From Saprospiraceae bacterium (lineage in GTDB: Bacteria; Bacteroidota; Bacteroidia; Chitinophagales; Saprospiraceae): a stretch of DNA of 64,000 nt. Position 1 is the first letter of the stretch. Each line of letters opens with the position of its first letter. Made by a program: the position numbers and the translations under genes. The notes under the pieces are model-generated. The model saw only the letters and a list, made by a program, of their open reading frames with translations, searched no databases and was not told the origin of the DNA. The stretch lies in NCBI GenBank assembly GCA_020627705.1, contig JAHDGJ010000005.1, positions 92,741 through 156,740 on the forward strand. Reading direction: 5' to 3'. Positions 6,727-15,149 of the stretch are shown here, one piece after another.

Positions 6727-9138
6727 CTAAGGTAAATCTGTAAACTTTGCTGGTTCGACTTCTTTGAGAATTGAAACGACCGTTTCGAAAACTTGCTCAG
6801 GATTGGGTTTTGAAAAATAATCTCCATCACTTCCAAATGGTGGCCTGTGTGCTTGCGCTGTCAAGGTCGATGGAGCAGAATCCAAATACTGATATGCCAA
6901 TTGTTCTTCTACAATTTTTTGAAGTATAAAGGCTGATCCTCCTCCCGGTACATCTTCATCAACTATTAGCAATCTATTGGTCTTTTTAATCGAATCAACT
7001 ATTCGATGTTCGAGATCAAAGGGCAACAAAGTACAAACATCTATCAGCTCTACAGAGACGTTGATTTTTTCCAAGAAAGTTATGGCCTGTTGCACTACGC
7101 GAATACATGAGCCATATGTTACAATGGTAATGTCTGTCCCCTCTCTTAAGATTTCTGGTTGTCCTAGCGGCAAACACATGTCCAAATAATTATCTGGTAA
7201 TCTTTCCTTAAGTCGATAACCATTTAAACATTCTATTACTAACCCAGGATCATCTGATCTGAGCAAAGTATTGTAAAATCCCACAGCACTCACCATATCA
7301 CGAGGCACACATATATACATTCCTCTCAACGAATTAACAAGCATTCCCATAGGAGATCCGGCATGCCAAATGCCTTCTAATCTATGTCCGCGAGTTCTAA
7401 TAATTGCAGGGGCTTGTTGTGTTCCATTAGAACGATAGCGGACAGTTGATAAGTCATCACTCAGGGGTTCTAAACCATAGATTAAGTAATCTAGATATTG
7501 TATCTCTGCTATTGGCTTAAACCCTCGCATAGATAGCCCTATCGCTTGGCCCATTATGGTCCATTCTCGAATCCCCGTATCGAATACTTTTTCTTCTCCG
7601 TATTTTTCTTGTAAACCGGCGAACCCTTGATTTACATCTCCTATATATCCTACATCTTCACCAAATGCAATTACCCTTTTGTCTTTCTTAAAAGTTTCAT
7701 CAAAAAACTTATTTAAAACCTGGTATCCGCTTAACATTGGAGAATCATCCGAATACTTCGCCCGTTCCACCCCAATTTTTAAGGCAGATTTGTCCGAACT
7801 CGAATACAAATTGGTGTGATATTTTTCGCCCTGTTTTTGAACAACATCAATGAGACCATTCAACTCCTCTGGGACTTTTTTCCCTTCGGCAATTATACAT
7901 ATCCTTAACCTTTTGGCATTTTGTAGAACTTCTGACAATACTGGATTGGGTGTATTTAAATCTTGAAGTAATTCTTGAATCTTATCAGATGACTCCACCT
8001 GTGCATACACACCTTTCAGCTCTTTTATTCTATCTAAGGTCACGTTTGAAAAAGCTTGCCATGCCCTTACCTTACATTCGGAGACATACTTTTTCGCCTC
8101 TGCTTTAATTTCATCTAATTGAGCAGCATTCAACAATCCAGATGCCACTATCCATTCCCCAAATCTTTTTATGCAATCATTCTCCTTTTCCCACTCCAGG
8201 CGTTCTTTGCTTTTGTACCGCTCATGTGATCCGCTCGTAGAATGTCCTTGAGGCTGCGTTAATTCGGTTACATGAATCAATGTAGGTCTATGGAGAGTAC
8301 GACAATTCTCTGCACTTTGTTCGTAGGCCTCTACTAATTCTGGGTAATTCCATCCCTTGACTTTGTATATGCCTAAACCTTCTTTTCCATCCTCTTTATA
8401 TTCGAATCCAGAAAGAGCCTCCGAAATATTGCCTTTTGCAGTCTGAAGTTCTATTGGAACAGAAATCCCATAACCATCATCCCAAACCGAAATGTGCAAA
8501 GGCACCTGCATGACCACCGAAGCATTAATTGTTTCCCAAAAAACACCTTCAGATGTACTGGCGTCCCCGATAGTAGTAAAACTTATTTCATTTCCATTTC
8601 TTGAAAATTCACTATTTCGCTTCCCAATATTCTTGATGTTTCTAAACTTTTTAGAAGCGAGTGCAATTCCCAAGCCACGGGCCATTTGTCCCGCGGTACA
8701 CGAAATATCTGATGAAACATTGTAGCTTTTGGTTTGATCAAACCAATCTCCATTTTCGTCAATCAAAGGGGTTGAAAAATGGGAATTCATTTGTCTCCCT
8801 CCTGAAAATTTATCGTTTTCTGTATCTGCGTATAGTTGCGCTAAGAAATCTTCAACACTGCAAAGCCCAAGAGCCATCATAAAGGTTTGATCTCGATAAT
8901 ACCCTGACCGCCAATCTCCTTTTTTAAAGGCTTTGGCCATGGCTACCTGTGGCAGTTCTTTGCCATCACCATTAATTGCAAACTTCGCCTTTCCGGATAG
9001 CACCTCTTTTCTAGCAAGAATACTTGTTTCTCTACTTACCAAACAAATCCATAAATCCTTTAGAACTTCTTTGTGAAATGAAGCCTCTTGTGAACGGCCT
9101 CTTAAAGCATATTTATTTAAAGCAGAAAAGTCTATCAT
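6727..9138 (-). CDS. Fused alpha/beta E1 component of a 2-oxoacid dehydrogenase complex
   Basis: Thiamine-diphosphate-dependent decarboxylase of a pyruvate or branched-chain 2-oxoacid dehydrogenase complex. The 803-aa protein joins both E1 subunits in one chain. The alpha-like part occupies about residues 60-380, with the ThDP segment TIGDASTSEGVFWE and WDDGYGISVP. The beta-like part occupies about 470-790, with IAFGEDVGYIGDVNQG, GIREWTIMGQAIGLSMRG and the C-terminal VDEDVPGGGSAFI. Such fused E1 proteins are common in Bacteroidota and are usually called 2-oxoisovalerate dehydrogenase, but the substrate cannot be settled from sequence. No E2 or E3 gene is adjacent. A TACTTTTG motif lies 45 bp upstream. 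Confidence 0.9.
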   Translation of the reverse strand: MIDFSALNKYALRGRSQEASFHKEVLKDLWICLVSRETSILARKEVLSGKAKFAINGDGKELPQVAMAKAFKKGDWRSGYYRDQTFMMALGLCSVEDFLAQLYADTENDKFSGGRQMNSHFSTPLIDENGDWFDQTKSYNVSSDISCTAGQMARGLGIALASKKFRNIKNIGKRNSEFSRNGNEISFTTIGDASTSEGVFWETINASVVMQVPLHISVWDDGYGISVPIELQTAKGNISEALSGFEYKEDGKEGLGIYKVKGWNYPELVEAYEQSAENCRTLHRPTLIHVTELTQPQGHSTSGSHERYKSKERLEWEKENDCIKRFGEWIVASGLLNAAQLDEIKAEAKKYVSECKVRAWQAFSNVTLDRIKELKGVYAQVESSDKIQELLQDLNTPNPVLSEVLQNAKRLRICIIAEGKKVPEELNGLIDVVQKQGEKYHTNLYSSSDKSALKIGVERAKYSDDSPMLSGYQVLNKFFDETFKKDKRVIAFGEDVGYIGDVNQGFAGLQEKYGEEKVFDTGIREWTIMGQAIGLSMRGFKPIAEIQYLDYLIYGLEPLSDDLSTVRYRSNGTQQAPAIIRTRGHRLEGIWHAGSPMGMLVNSLRGMYICVPRDMVSAVGFYNTLLRSDDPGLVIECLNGYRLKERLPDNYLDMCLPLGQPEILREGTDITIVTYGSCIRVVQQAITFLEKINVSVELIDVCTLLPFDLEHRIVDSIKKTNRLLIVDEDVPGGGSAFILQKIVEEQLAYQYLDSAPSTLTAQAHRPPFGSDGDYFSKPNPEQVFETVVSILKEVEPAKFTDLP

Positions 9139-9182
9139 TCAGATTGAAACATGCGTTGTTTACAGAACGTGTATGTTGGCCA

Positions 9183-9190
9183 CAAAAGTA
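9183..9190 (-). promoter_or_regulatory. Putative -7 promoter motif (TACTTTTG) for the E1 gene
   Basis: Exact TAnnTTTG match on the minus strand, ending 44 bp before the E1 start codon, which allows a short normal leader. A TTG on the same strand (9206-9204) is closer than the usual -33 spacing, so only the -7 part is convincing. Confidence 0.4.
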
Positions 9191-9338
9191 AAAATTCTTG
9201 GATCAACTTCATTACATTTTACATTAACTCTCGTCTAATAGATGCAATGCTGACATAAGTATTAACAACTTATTATTAAATTCTTTTAGGTATATGCTAT
9301 TGGTTTTACCTAATTTTATAATTCAAATGAATATTCAC

Positions 9339-9779
9339 ATGAAGAAATTTTTAATATTAAGCCTTTTTGCTTGCTTCGCATTTGGCTTAACTGCCCAAGA
9401 TGCAAAAACAGTGGATGGGCCAAAAATGGAAATGGAAACCTTAGATGTAGATTATGGTACCATTGAACAGCATTCAGATCCTGTTAGAAAAGTAAGTTTC
9501 ACCAACACAGGTACTGAACCTTTAGTAATTAAAAACGCGCGTGGAAGTTGTGGGTGTACTGTGCCTATTTACCCAAAAGAGCCGATTTTACCAGGAGAAT
9601 CGGAAGTGATCGAAATCAGATACGACACCAAAAGAATTGGGCCTTTTACCAAAAGTGTTAAAATCACTACGAATGCAGGTGATGAAAAGATTGTTTTAAA
9701 AGTGCACGGTAAAGTTTTAAAGCAAGAAGATGAAGACAGCGTTCCTGCGGCGTCTCCAAATATGTTGAGTCCTAAATAA
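9339..9779 (+). CDS. Secreted DUF1573 domain protein
   Basis: A 146-aa exported protein with a signal peptide (MKKFLILSLFACFAFGLTAQ) and one DUF1573 domain of immunoglobulin-like fold (about residues 35-130). Hallmarks are KVSFTNTGTEPLVI, the SCGCTVP motif and the PGESEVIEIRYD segment. The family is abundant in Bacteroidota, and its molecular role is not established. An in-frame start at 9294 exists, but the ATG at 9339 places the signal peptide at the N-terminus and is preferred. A strong terminator follows at 9803-9835, so the gene is probably transcribed alone. Confidence 0.9.
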   Translation: MKKFLILSLFACFAFGLTAQDAKTVDGPKMEMETLDVDYGTIEQHSDPVRKVSFTNTGTEPLVIKNARGSCGCTVPIYPKEPILPGESEVIEIRYDTKRIGPFTKSVKITTNAGDEKIVLKVHGKVLKQEDEDSVPAASPNMLSPK

Positions 9780-9802
9780 GGGCCCGTTAAACAAAATATA
9801 TC

Positions 9803-9838
9803 AAGAGGGTGTTTCTTCCAAAGAGACATCCTCTTTTT
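9803..9838 (+). terminator. Rho-independent terminator
   Basis: A 14-bp stem with two G-U pairs (9803-9816 with 9822-9835) and a 5-nt loop is followed by further T residues. It lies 24 bp after the DUF1573 gene and before yaaA. Confidence 0.85.
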
Positions 9839-9862
9839 AATTACATAAAGCTTAAGTCAAAA

Positions 9863-10624
9863 ATGATCGCCGTATTATCCCCTGCAAAAACCTTGGATCT
9901 TCAGAATGAAGAACGATTGGCATATACACTTCCTCGTTTCAAAAAAGAGAGCCAAGAACTTGCCGGAATACTCAAAAACTTGTCGCAAAAGGAGCTTCAG
10001 AAGTTGATGCAAATTAGCGCTAAATTAACCGATCTAAATTTTGACAGATATCAAAAGTTTAGAAAAAAGGAGACCCTTACAAACGCCAAACAAGCAATTT
10101 GGGCATTCAAAGGAGATGTTTACCTGGGGTTAAAGGCGGAAGAATTGAACGACAAACAAATTTTGTTTGCCCAAGACCACATAAGAATTCTTTCAGGTTT
10201 ATATGGTATTCTGAGACCTCTTGATTTGATGCAGCCTTATCGCTTGGAAATGGGAACAAAACTAGAGAATACTCAAGGCAAAGACCTGTATGCGTTTTGG
10301 CAGGATAAAATTTCCAAATCTTTAACCAAAGAATTGAAGCAATTCTCAGAAAACGTGATTGTTAACCTGGCATCTAAGGAATATTTCAAAAGCATTAGTA
10401 ATACAGGCCTAAAGGCTGAAGTATTGAATATTGATTTTCGCGAATACAAAGGGGATGAATTAAAATTTATTTCTTTTAACGCAAAAAAAGCTAGAGGATT
10501 AATGGCGCGTTATATGATTGACGAACAAATAAAAAAACCAGAATTACTCAAAGGTTTTAACTACGAAGGGTATGCTTTCGACCAAAATATTTCAACACAA
10601 AACACATGGTTTTTCACTAGATAA
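9863..10624 (+). CDS. yaaA: Peroxide stress protein YaaA (DUF328)
   Basis: A 253-aa member of the YaaA/DUF328 family; E. coli YaaA limits intracellular iron and oxidative damage under hydrogen peroxide stress. The family start MIAVLSPAKTLD is intact, as are the lysine-rich FDRYQKFRKKE region, AIWAFKGDVYLGL, ILSGLYGILRPLDLMQPYRLEMGT and the C-terminal GYAFD segment. The frame opens at 9809, but the ATG at 9863 matches the conserved family start and clears the upstream terminator hairpin. Expression by readthrough or from a promoter just after the terminator is possible; none was recognised. Confidence 0.93.
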   Translation: MIAVLSPAKTLDLQNEERLAYTLPRFKKESQELAGILKNLSQKELQKLMQISAKLTDLNFDRYQKFRKKETLTNAKQAIWAFKGDVYLGLKAEELNDKQILFAQDHIRILSGLYGILRPLDLMQPYRLEMGTKLENTQGKDLYAFWQDKISKSLTKELKQFSENVIVNLASKEYFKSISNTGLKAEVLNIDFREYKGDELKFISFNAKKARGLMARYMIDEQIKKPELLKGFNYEGYAFDQNISTQNTWFFTR

Positions 10625-10804
10625 ACATTAAAACTATTTGATATTTGTTTTTTACCCTATATGTTAAATAATCCCATCAACTAGATAAGCTATATTTGTT
10701 GAGCTCATAAATTCTTATGAGTGAAAACTATACATCCCCTAACGTATTAATTTTGAGGTCATCTCACAAACCGAATGTTATGGTAAAATATTCTTTTGAA
10801 TAGG

Positions 10805-11848
10805 ATGTATAGTTTTCTTTACAAATTTTTCTTTCTTTTTTGTTTGTTTAGTCTTTCCTGTAAAGGGCAGCAAGGTATTAAACATACCGAATTACCCAGG
10901 CAATATAAGTTGCTTACCATCGCAGAGGGTCAAAATCAAATTTGTAAAGATTCAAAGGATTCGTTTTTCAATAAAGTCGGGAATCTGGACATGATGCTTC
11001 AAATGAATGGAGAGCATCGTTCTGAGTCCAGGGATTCTTTGTTGACGGCCTATCAAAATCATTTAAAAAAAAGCGTCCAATCTTTTACAAACAACGAGGC
11101 TAAGGTGGTTGCTCAAACGTTGGATTCTTGCTTTTCTTTAATCCATCAATATTTACCAAATTTGAAAATTCCGAATTTGGAGATTATAAAAATCGATCCC
11201 AATCATTACGGACTATCTGTTTACTATACTAGAGAAAATGCCATTTTGGTTCCATCCAACGTCTTAAGCCCTTCATCAATGGATGCTTTATTACCTGTTA
11301 TGCTACACGAAATTTCCCACATACTACTTAGATATAACGATGCGATTAAAACGAAGACTTATGAATTAATAGGTTTCAAAAAATTGGATAAACCGTTGTC
11401 CTATAGCCCTGAAATATTAAAGCGTATTCTTTTTAATCCAGATGGACTAGATGATCGATACGCCATTACTTTGAGTGATGGCAATACGGAGGTGCTTTGC
11501 GCCCCTGCTTTAGTTTCTTCCAAGTCTTCATTTTCGCCGAATATTAGTGGTTTCATGAACTATATAAAATTTGATATGTACCGATTGGAAGAAGTGGAGA
11601 CCTCTTATCGGTTGCTTTCGAACAAAGAGGGCTTTTCTACCCTTGCTCCTGAATACATGAGCTCGTTTTTTAAACAAATAAAAGACAATACCCAATATAT
11701 AATACATCCAGACGAAATTATAGCGGACAATTTTATGATGTACATAATCTCTTCAAGGGATGAAACGTTAAGCAATTATTCTAATGAAGGAGAGGCTTTG
11801 CTCCACAATTTGGCCGCAGTGCTTAACAATCTTAATAATCAGAACTAA
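10805..11848 (+). CDS. Putative zincin-like lipoprotein
   Basis: A 347-aa protein I cannot assign to a named family. The N-terminus is a lipoprotein signal peptide ending in a lipobox (LFSLSC, about residues 14-19). A metalloprotease-type motif HEISH (His168-His172) lies in the hydrophobic context PVMLHEISHILL, as in zincin peptidases. A third zinc ligand is not obvious; a glutamate or histidine further on is possible. The protein is therefore probably anchored to a membrane on its periplasmic or outer side. An in-frame TTG at 10796 precedes the ATG used here. TATATTTG at 10691-10698 is a candidate -7 element about 107 bp upstream. Catalytic activity is inference. Confidence 0.6.
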   Translation: MYSFLYKFFFLFCLFSLSCKGQQGIKHTELPRQYKLLTIAEGQNQICKDSKDSFFNKVGNLDMMLQMNGEHRSESRDSLLTAYQNHLKKSVQSFTNNEAKVVAQTLDSCFSLIHQYLPNLKIPNLEIIKIDPNHYGLSVYYTRENAILVPSNVLSPSSMDALLPVMLHEISHILLRYNDAIKTKTYELIGFKKLDKPLSYSPEILKRILFNPDGLDDRYAITLSDGNTEVLCAPALVSSKSSFSPNISGFMNYIKFDMYRLEEVETSYRLLSNKEGFSTLAPEYMSSFFKQIKDNTQYIIHPDEIIADNFMMYIISSRDETLSNYSNEGEALLHNLAAVLNNLNNQN

Positions 11849-11872
11849 TACATTACATTAAATACTTATATG

Positions 11873-11880
11873 TAATTTTG
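11873..11880 (+). promoter_or_regulatory. -7 motif (TAATTTTG) abutting the ion channel start
   Basis: Exact TAnnTTTG match ending 4 nt before the ATG at 11885. No -33 element is clear. The spacing predicts transcription starting at or very near the start codon. Confidence 0.5.
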
Positions 11881-11884
11881 CAGT

Positions 11885-12760
11885 ATGTCTAATGATAATT
11901 TCAAAGACTACCGTCACAAGATTAAAAACTTCAGCCCTCTGAGAGAGAGGCTCCATGAGGTCATATTTGAAGCTGACACAAAGGAGGGAAAACTATTTGA
12001 CATCGTGTTGATGATCGCGATTATTTTGAGTGTCGTGGTGGTGATGTTAGAATCGGTGCCAAGTCTTCACGATAAGTATGGTTTACTTTTTATCACCCTA
12101 GAATGGATATTAACGATATTCTTTACCATAGAATACGCACTGCGCTTGTATTGTGTGTATAGGCCTCTAAAATATGCCACGAGTTTTTTCGGTATAGTTG
12201 ATCTTCTGGCCATCGCACCGACCTATTTGATGTTTTTTATTCCGCAAATACAATCGATCTCAATTGTACGTTCGCTCAGACTATTACGGGTTTTTAGAAT
12301 CTTTAAGCTGGCTAGTTTTATGTCAGAGGGATCGGTCATACTAAAAGCATTAAGTGCAAGTCGAAGTAAAATTTCAGTTTTTCTATTTGCGGTACTAATT
12401 ATCGTTAGCATTTTCGGTTCTGTCATGTACGTAGTCGAAGCAGGTCATGGAACCGGATTTGACAGCATCCCTAGAAGTATCTATTGGGCTATTGTTACAT
12501 TGACCACCGTTGGATACGGAGACATCAGCCCAGGCACACCCTTTGGTCAATTTCTCGCATCGATGATCATGATCTTGGGTTATTCCATCATCGCGGTCCC
12601 TACGGGAATAGTATCAGCCGAAGCCATTGAAGCGGCAAGAAAATCATCAGAAACGCATACCAATACCCAAGTCTGCAGGTACTGTGCAGATGATGATCAT
12701 GACGATAGCGCGAAGTATTGTAAAACTTGTGGTGAAGAACTCAATTTGCCAAAAGATTAA
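11885..12760 (+). CDS. Voltage-gated potassium-type channel with C-terminal zinc ribbon
   Basis: A 291-aa six-helix ion channel subunit. An S4-like voltage sensor with regularly spaced arginines is visible (SIVRSLRLLRVFRIFKL), followed by the pore helix and the potassium selectivity filter TVGYGD (residues 208-213). The cytoplasmic tail ends with two CxxC pairs (CRYC and CKTC) separated by an acidic DDDHDD stretch, forming a probable zinc ribbon. Kv-like channels of this size are common in bacteria; the zinc ribbon is not part of the core family. The stop codon overlaps that of the convergent HAD gene by 4 bp. Confidence 0.9.
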   Translation: MSNDNFKDYRHKIKNFSPLRERLHEVIFEADTKEGKLFDIVLMIAIILSVVVVMLESVPSLHDKYGLLFITLEWILTIFFTIEYALRLYCVYRPLKYATSFFGIVDLLAIAPTYLMFFIPQIQSISIVRSLRLLRVFRIFKLASFMSEGSVILKALSASRSKISVFLFAVLIIVSIFGSVMYVVEAGHGTGFDSIPRSIYWAIVTLTTVGYGDISPGTPFGQFLASMIMILGYSIIAVPTGIVSAEAIEAARKSSETHTNTQVCRYCADDDHDDSAKYCKTCGEELNLPKD

Positions 12761-13449
12761 AGAAGAAAATCTCTTAACTCCAATAAGGAATGAACTTCTT
12801 TGTTGGGTTTTACTTCAGTATTGTTTGACTTTTTTAAAGGATTATACCAACAAGTGAAAAGTCCATAGTTATTGCCTCCAGCTATATCTGATTTAAGACT
12901 ATCCCCTATCATTATAATTTTTTCCTTAGGAGTCATACCTGCTTCTCTATGAGCAAACTTAAAAAAGTCTTCGTGCGGTTTTGCCACTCCAATCTCGTCC
13001 GAAACAATAATAGCTTCGAACATATCGGTAATGCTCTTTTTGCGGATTCTAGGCCTTTGCACCTCTTTGAGTCCATTGGTTAAAATGTACAGTTTTTTAT
13101 CTGATCTTTTTAATTCATTTAAAAGGATCATACTATCCTTATACAGCGTGGCGTGATCAACCAAATAATTTAGATACAAGTTATTGGCTTTTAATGGATC
13201 ATAATTAAAAGAAAAGGAATCAAAATAAAGTTGGAATCTTTTTGTCCTCAACTTCTGGGAGTTGATTTTGCCTTTTTCAAATTCACTCCAAACTTGATGA
13301 TTATAAATTTGATATATTTTATAGTGCGCTTGCCAATCCGAAAGTTGAAGATGACTTATTAAATCCTTAAAAGCCAGCTTTGAGGAACCATCAAAGTCAA
13401 ACAAGGTATTATCGGCGTCAAAAAAAATATGGGTAAATTGATTGGTCAT
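12757..13449 (-). CDS. HAD-family hydrolase, YjjG-like nucleotidase
   Basis: A 230-aa haloacid dehalogenase-superfamily phosphatase. Motif I is FFDADNTLFDFD, motif II the ILTNGLKEVQ segment, motif III the lysine in VAKPHEDFF, and motif IV IMIGDSLKSDIAGG. The helical cap between motifs I and II and the general sequence resemble the YjjG (pyrimidine 5'-nucleotidase, house-cleaning) subfamily, but the substrate is uncertain. Its start codon overlaps the stop of the upstream DoxX gene (TAATG), indicating translational coupling. Confidence 0.85.
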   Translation of the reverse strand: MTNQFTHIFFDADNTLFDFDGSSKLAFKDLISHLQLSDWQAHYKIYQIYNHQVWSEFEKGKINSQKLRTKRFQLYFDSFSFNYDPLKANNLYLNYLVDHATLYKDSMILLNELKRSDKKLYILTNGLKEVQRPRIRKKSITDMFEAIIVSDEIGVAKPHEDFFKFAHREAGMTPKEKIIMIGDSLKSDIAGGNNYGLFTCWYNPLKKSNNTEVKPNKEVHSLLELRDFLL

Positions 13450-13865
13450 TATTTAGGCAACCTCATCGTGTGAATTAATCTTCGAACACTAAATTTCCCG
13501 GAGCCATTTGCAATAATGAATAGAAGCCCTGCACACAGCGCTAAATTTCTGGAAAACATAAGTGCATGAAATCTCCTTAGCTCTTCTGGATCATTCCAAT
13601 ACGAATAGACAATAAATGTAAATGGGATCCAATACAAGAGCAAAAAGGTCGCTCCCAATCTTGAAAAATACCCCAATAAGACCATAACGCCTCCAAGTAT
13701 CAAGAAAACGATAGATACATTTATAAGCAGATTTGGTCGCCAATCAATACCATAAGCCAACAAGGTTTCTATATTTTTCGTTTTGTGAAACATCGCATCC
13801 ATTGCTTCATTTAGAAACATAAATGCAATAAAAATTCTCCCAATTAAATCTGCCCAATCCTTCAT
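13449..13865 (-). CDS. DoxX family membrane protein
   Basis: A 138-aa membrane protein with about four transmembrane helices, matching the DoxX/SURF4-like family (GRIFIAFMFLNEAMDAM near the N-terminus, then a hydrophobic middle and a LALCAGLLFIIANGSG segment). The biochemical role is not well defined across the family; some members associate with quinone or redox reactions. The stop overlaps the start of the downstream HAD gene by one base, so the two form an operon. Confidence 0.8.
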   Translation of the reverse strand: MKDWADLIGRIFIAFMFLNEAMDAMFHKTKNIETLLAYGIDWRPNLLINVSIVFLILGGVMVLLGYFSRLGATFLLLYWIPFTFIVYSYWNDPEELRRFHALMFSRNLALCAGLLFIIANGSGKFSVRRLIHTMRLPK

Positions 13866-14186
13866 TGAATCTAAGATACTTAATTGTCAAAATTGATACG
13901 ACAACATTTTTAAAGCTAATTTTTCAAAATATTTTGTATAGTTAATGTAGATGATAAGATTCCTTTGGTAGGGCTGTTGGACCAAGTGAAAATAAGGCTT
14001 TTGGGGTCTTCTAAATACAAAAAAAAATAAAGCCTTATTCGTTATTAGTCGATTTATCTCGGAAAAAAAATGAGTATTAAACAGAAGAGACTATAGGGGC
14101 ATTGTCCTATTTATCTGTCTCTATAACGAATTAGTTAAACCCTTAATGCGTTAACTACAATTTCGACATTATCAAAATAGGGCGAC
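13866..14186 (+). promoter_or_regulatory. Intergenic leader with three inverted repeats before the response regulator
   Basis: This 321-bp divergent gap holds three inverted repeats in a row: an 11-bp perfect pair (13991-14001 with 14029-14039), a two-part hairpin (14086-14091 with 14117-14122, enclosing 14093-14097 with 14106-14110) and a 7-bp pair (14132-14138 with 14151-14157). The last ends 29 bp before the response regulator ATG. Together they could be a structured 5' leader or operators. No TAnnTTTG motif or known riboswitch was recognised. Confidence 0.4.
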
Positions 14187-15149
14187 ATGCAACTTTCTAA
14201 AATACTAATTGTCGATGACAGACAATTTGATCGGTTACTCTACCGAGAATATCTCGGTAATGAAAACTTTGAATATCAAGAGTTAGATGATGGTGAAAAA
14301 ATCGTCTCCACAGCTATAGAATTTAAACCAGATTTGGTTTTATTGGACTGGCAAATGCCTTGCGTTGGGGGTTTAGAAGCCTTACGCATGCTCAAGAAGA
14401 ATAAAATTTTAGCACATATTCCAGTGATTATAATTACTGGAATGGAAGATGAAAAAGTTTTAGAAAACGCATTTGATTTTGGATCTGTAGATTTTATTAA
14501 TAAACCTGTTTCTAAAATAGAATTGAACTCTAGAGTACATTCTGCCATAAACTTGGCTGAGGCGATTACCACAATTACCAAGCAAAAAAATGAATTGAAT
14601 GATTTGAATAAAATCATTACAATGCAAAAAAACGAGCTAGAGAAGTCCCTATTGTTTAAGACACAACAATTGGATCAAAACAAGAGTGAGTTTGAAGAAA
14701 ACATTAGTGAAAAAAATAGAAAACTAATGGGCAAGGAAATTGGAGCGACTAAACTCGTAAATGAGGTTAAAAATTTGCGCCAAATTGTCAATGAGTGCAG
14801 AATTGAATTGCGCAAAGAAAACGAATCGAGCAAAGTATTAAGAAAACTTCAAATGCTCGAACGAAACATCTCTAAGCTGAGCGCAGAAGACGATTCATTG
14901 GATGATTTTAAAGAAATGTTGGAAACAGTAGATCCTGTGTTTTACAAAAGACTTTCTGAGATTAGTCCAAATCTAACGCCTAATGAAATGAAAAACTGCG
15001 CATTCATAAAAATGAATTTGGACAACTATGAAGTTTCGCGCATTTTGAATGTCGAGCTAAAAAGTCTTCAGATGACTAGATATCGATTGAAGAAAAAGCT
15101 CAATCTGGATAAAAGCGTCTCACTTCGCGAATTTATTCACTCGGTATAA
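14187..15149 (+). CDS. Response regulator with coiled-coil linker and LuxR-like HTH
   Basis: A 320-aa two-component response regulator. The receiver domain fills about residues 4-125, with the phospho-acceptor Asp54 in LLDWQMP, the ITGMED region and the lysine in INKPVS. A long charged coiled coil (about 130-235) links it to a C-terminal helix-turn-helix (about 258-318) containing LTPNEMKNCAFIKMNLDNYE and RILNVELKSLQMTRYRLKKK. This is the Bacteroidota LuxR-like HTH also found at the ends of TPR-containing regulators. The gene converges on a PAS histidine kinase with a 17-bp overlap, so the kinase is the obvious candidate partner. Confidence 0.87.
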   Translation: MQLSKILIVDDRQFDRLLYREYLGNENFEYQELDDGEKIVSTAIEFKPDLVLLDWQMPCVGGLEALRMLKKNKILAHIPVIIITGMEDEKVLENAFDFGSVDFINKPVSKIELNSRVHSAINLAEAITTITKQKNELNDLNKIITMQKNELEKSLLFKTQQLDQNKSEFEENISEKNRKLMGKEIGATKLVNEVKNLRQIVNECRIELRKENESSKVLRKLQMLERNISKLSAEDDSLDDFKEMLETVDPVFYKRLSEISPNLTPNEMKNCAFIKMNLDNYEVSRILNVELKSLQMTRYRLKKKLNLDKSVSLREFIHSV

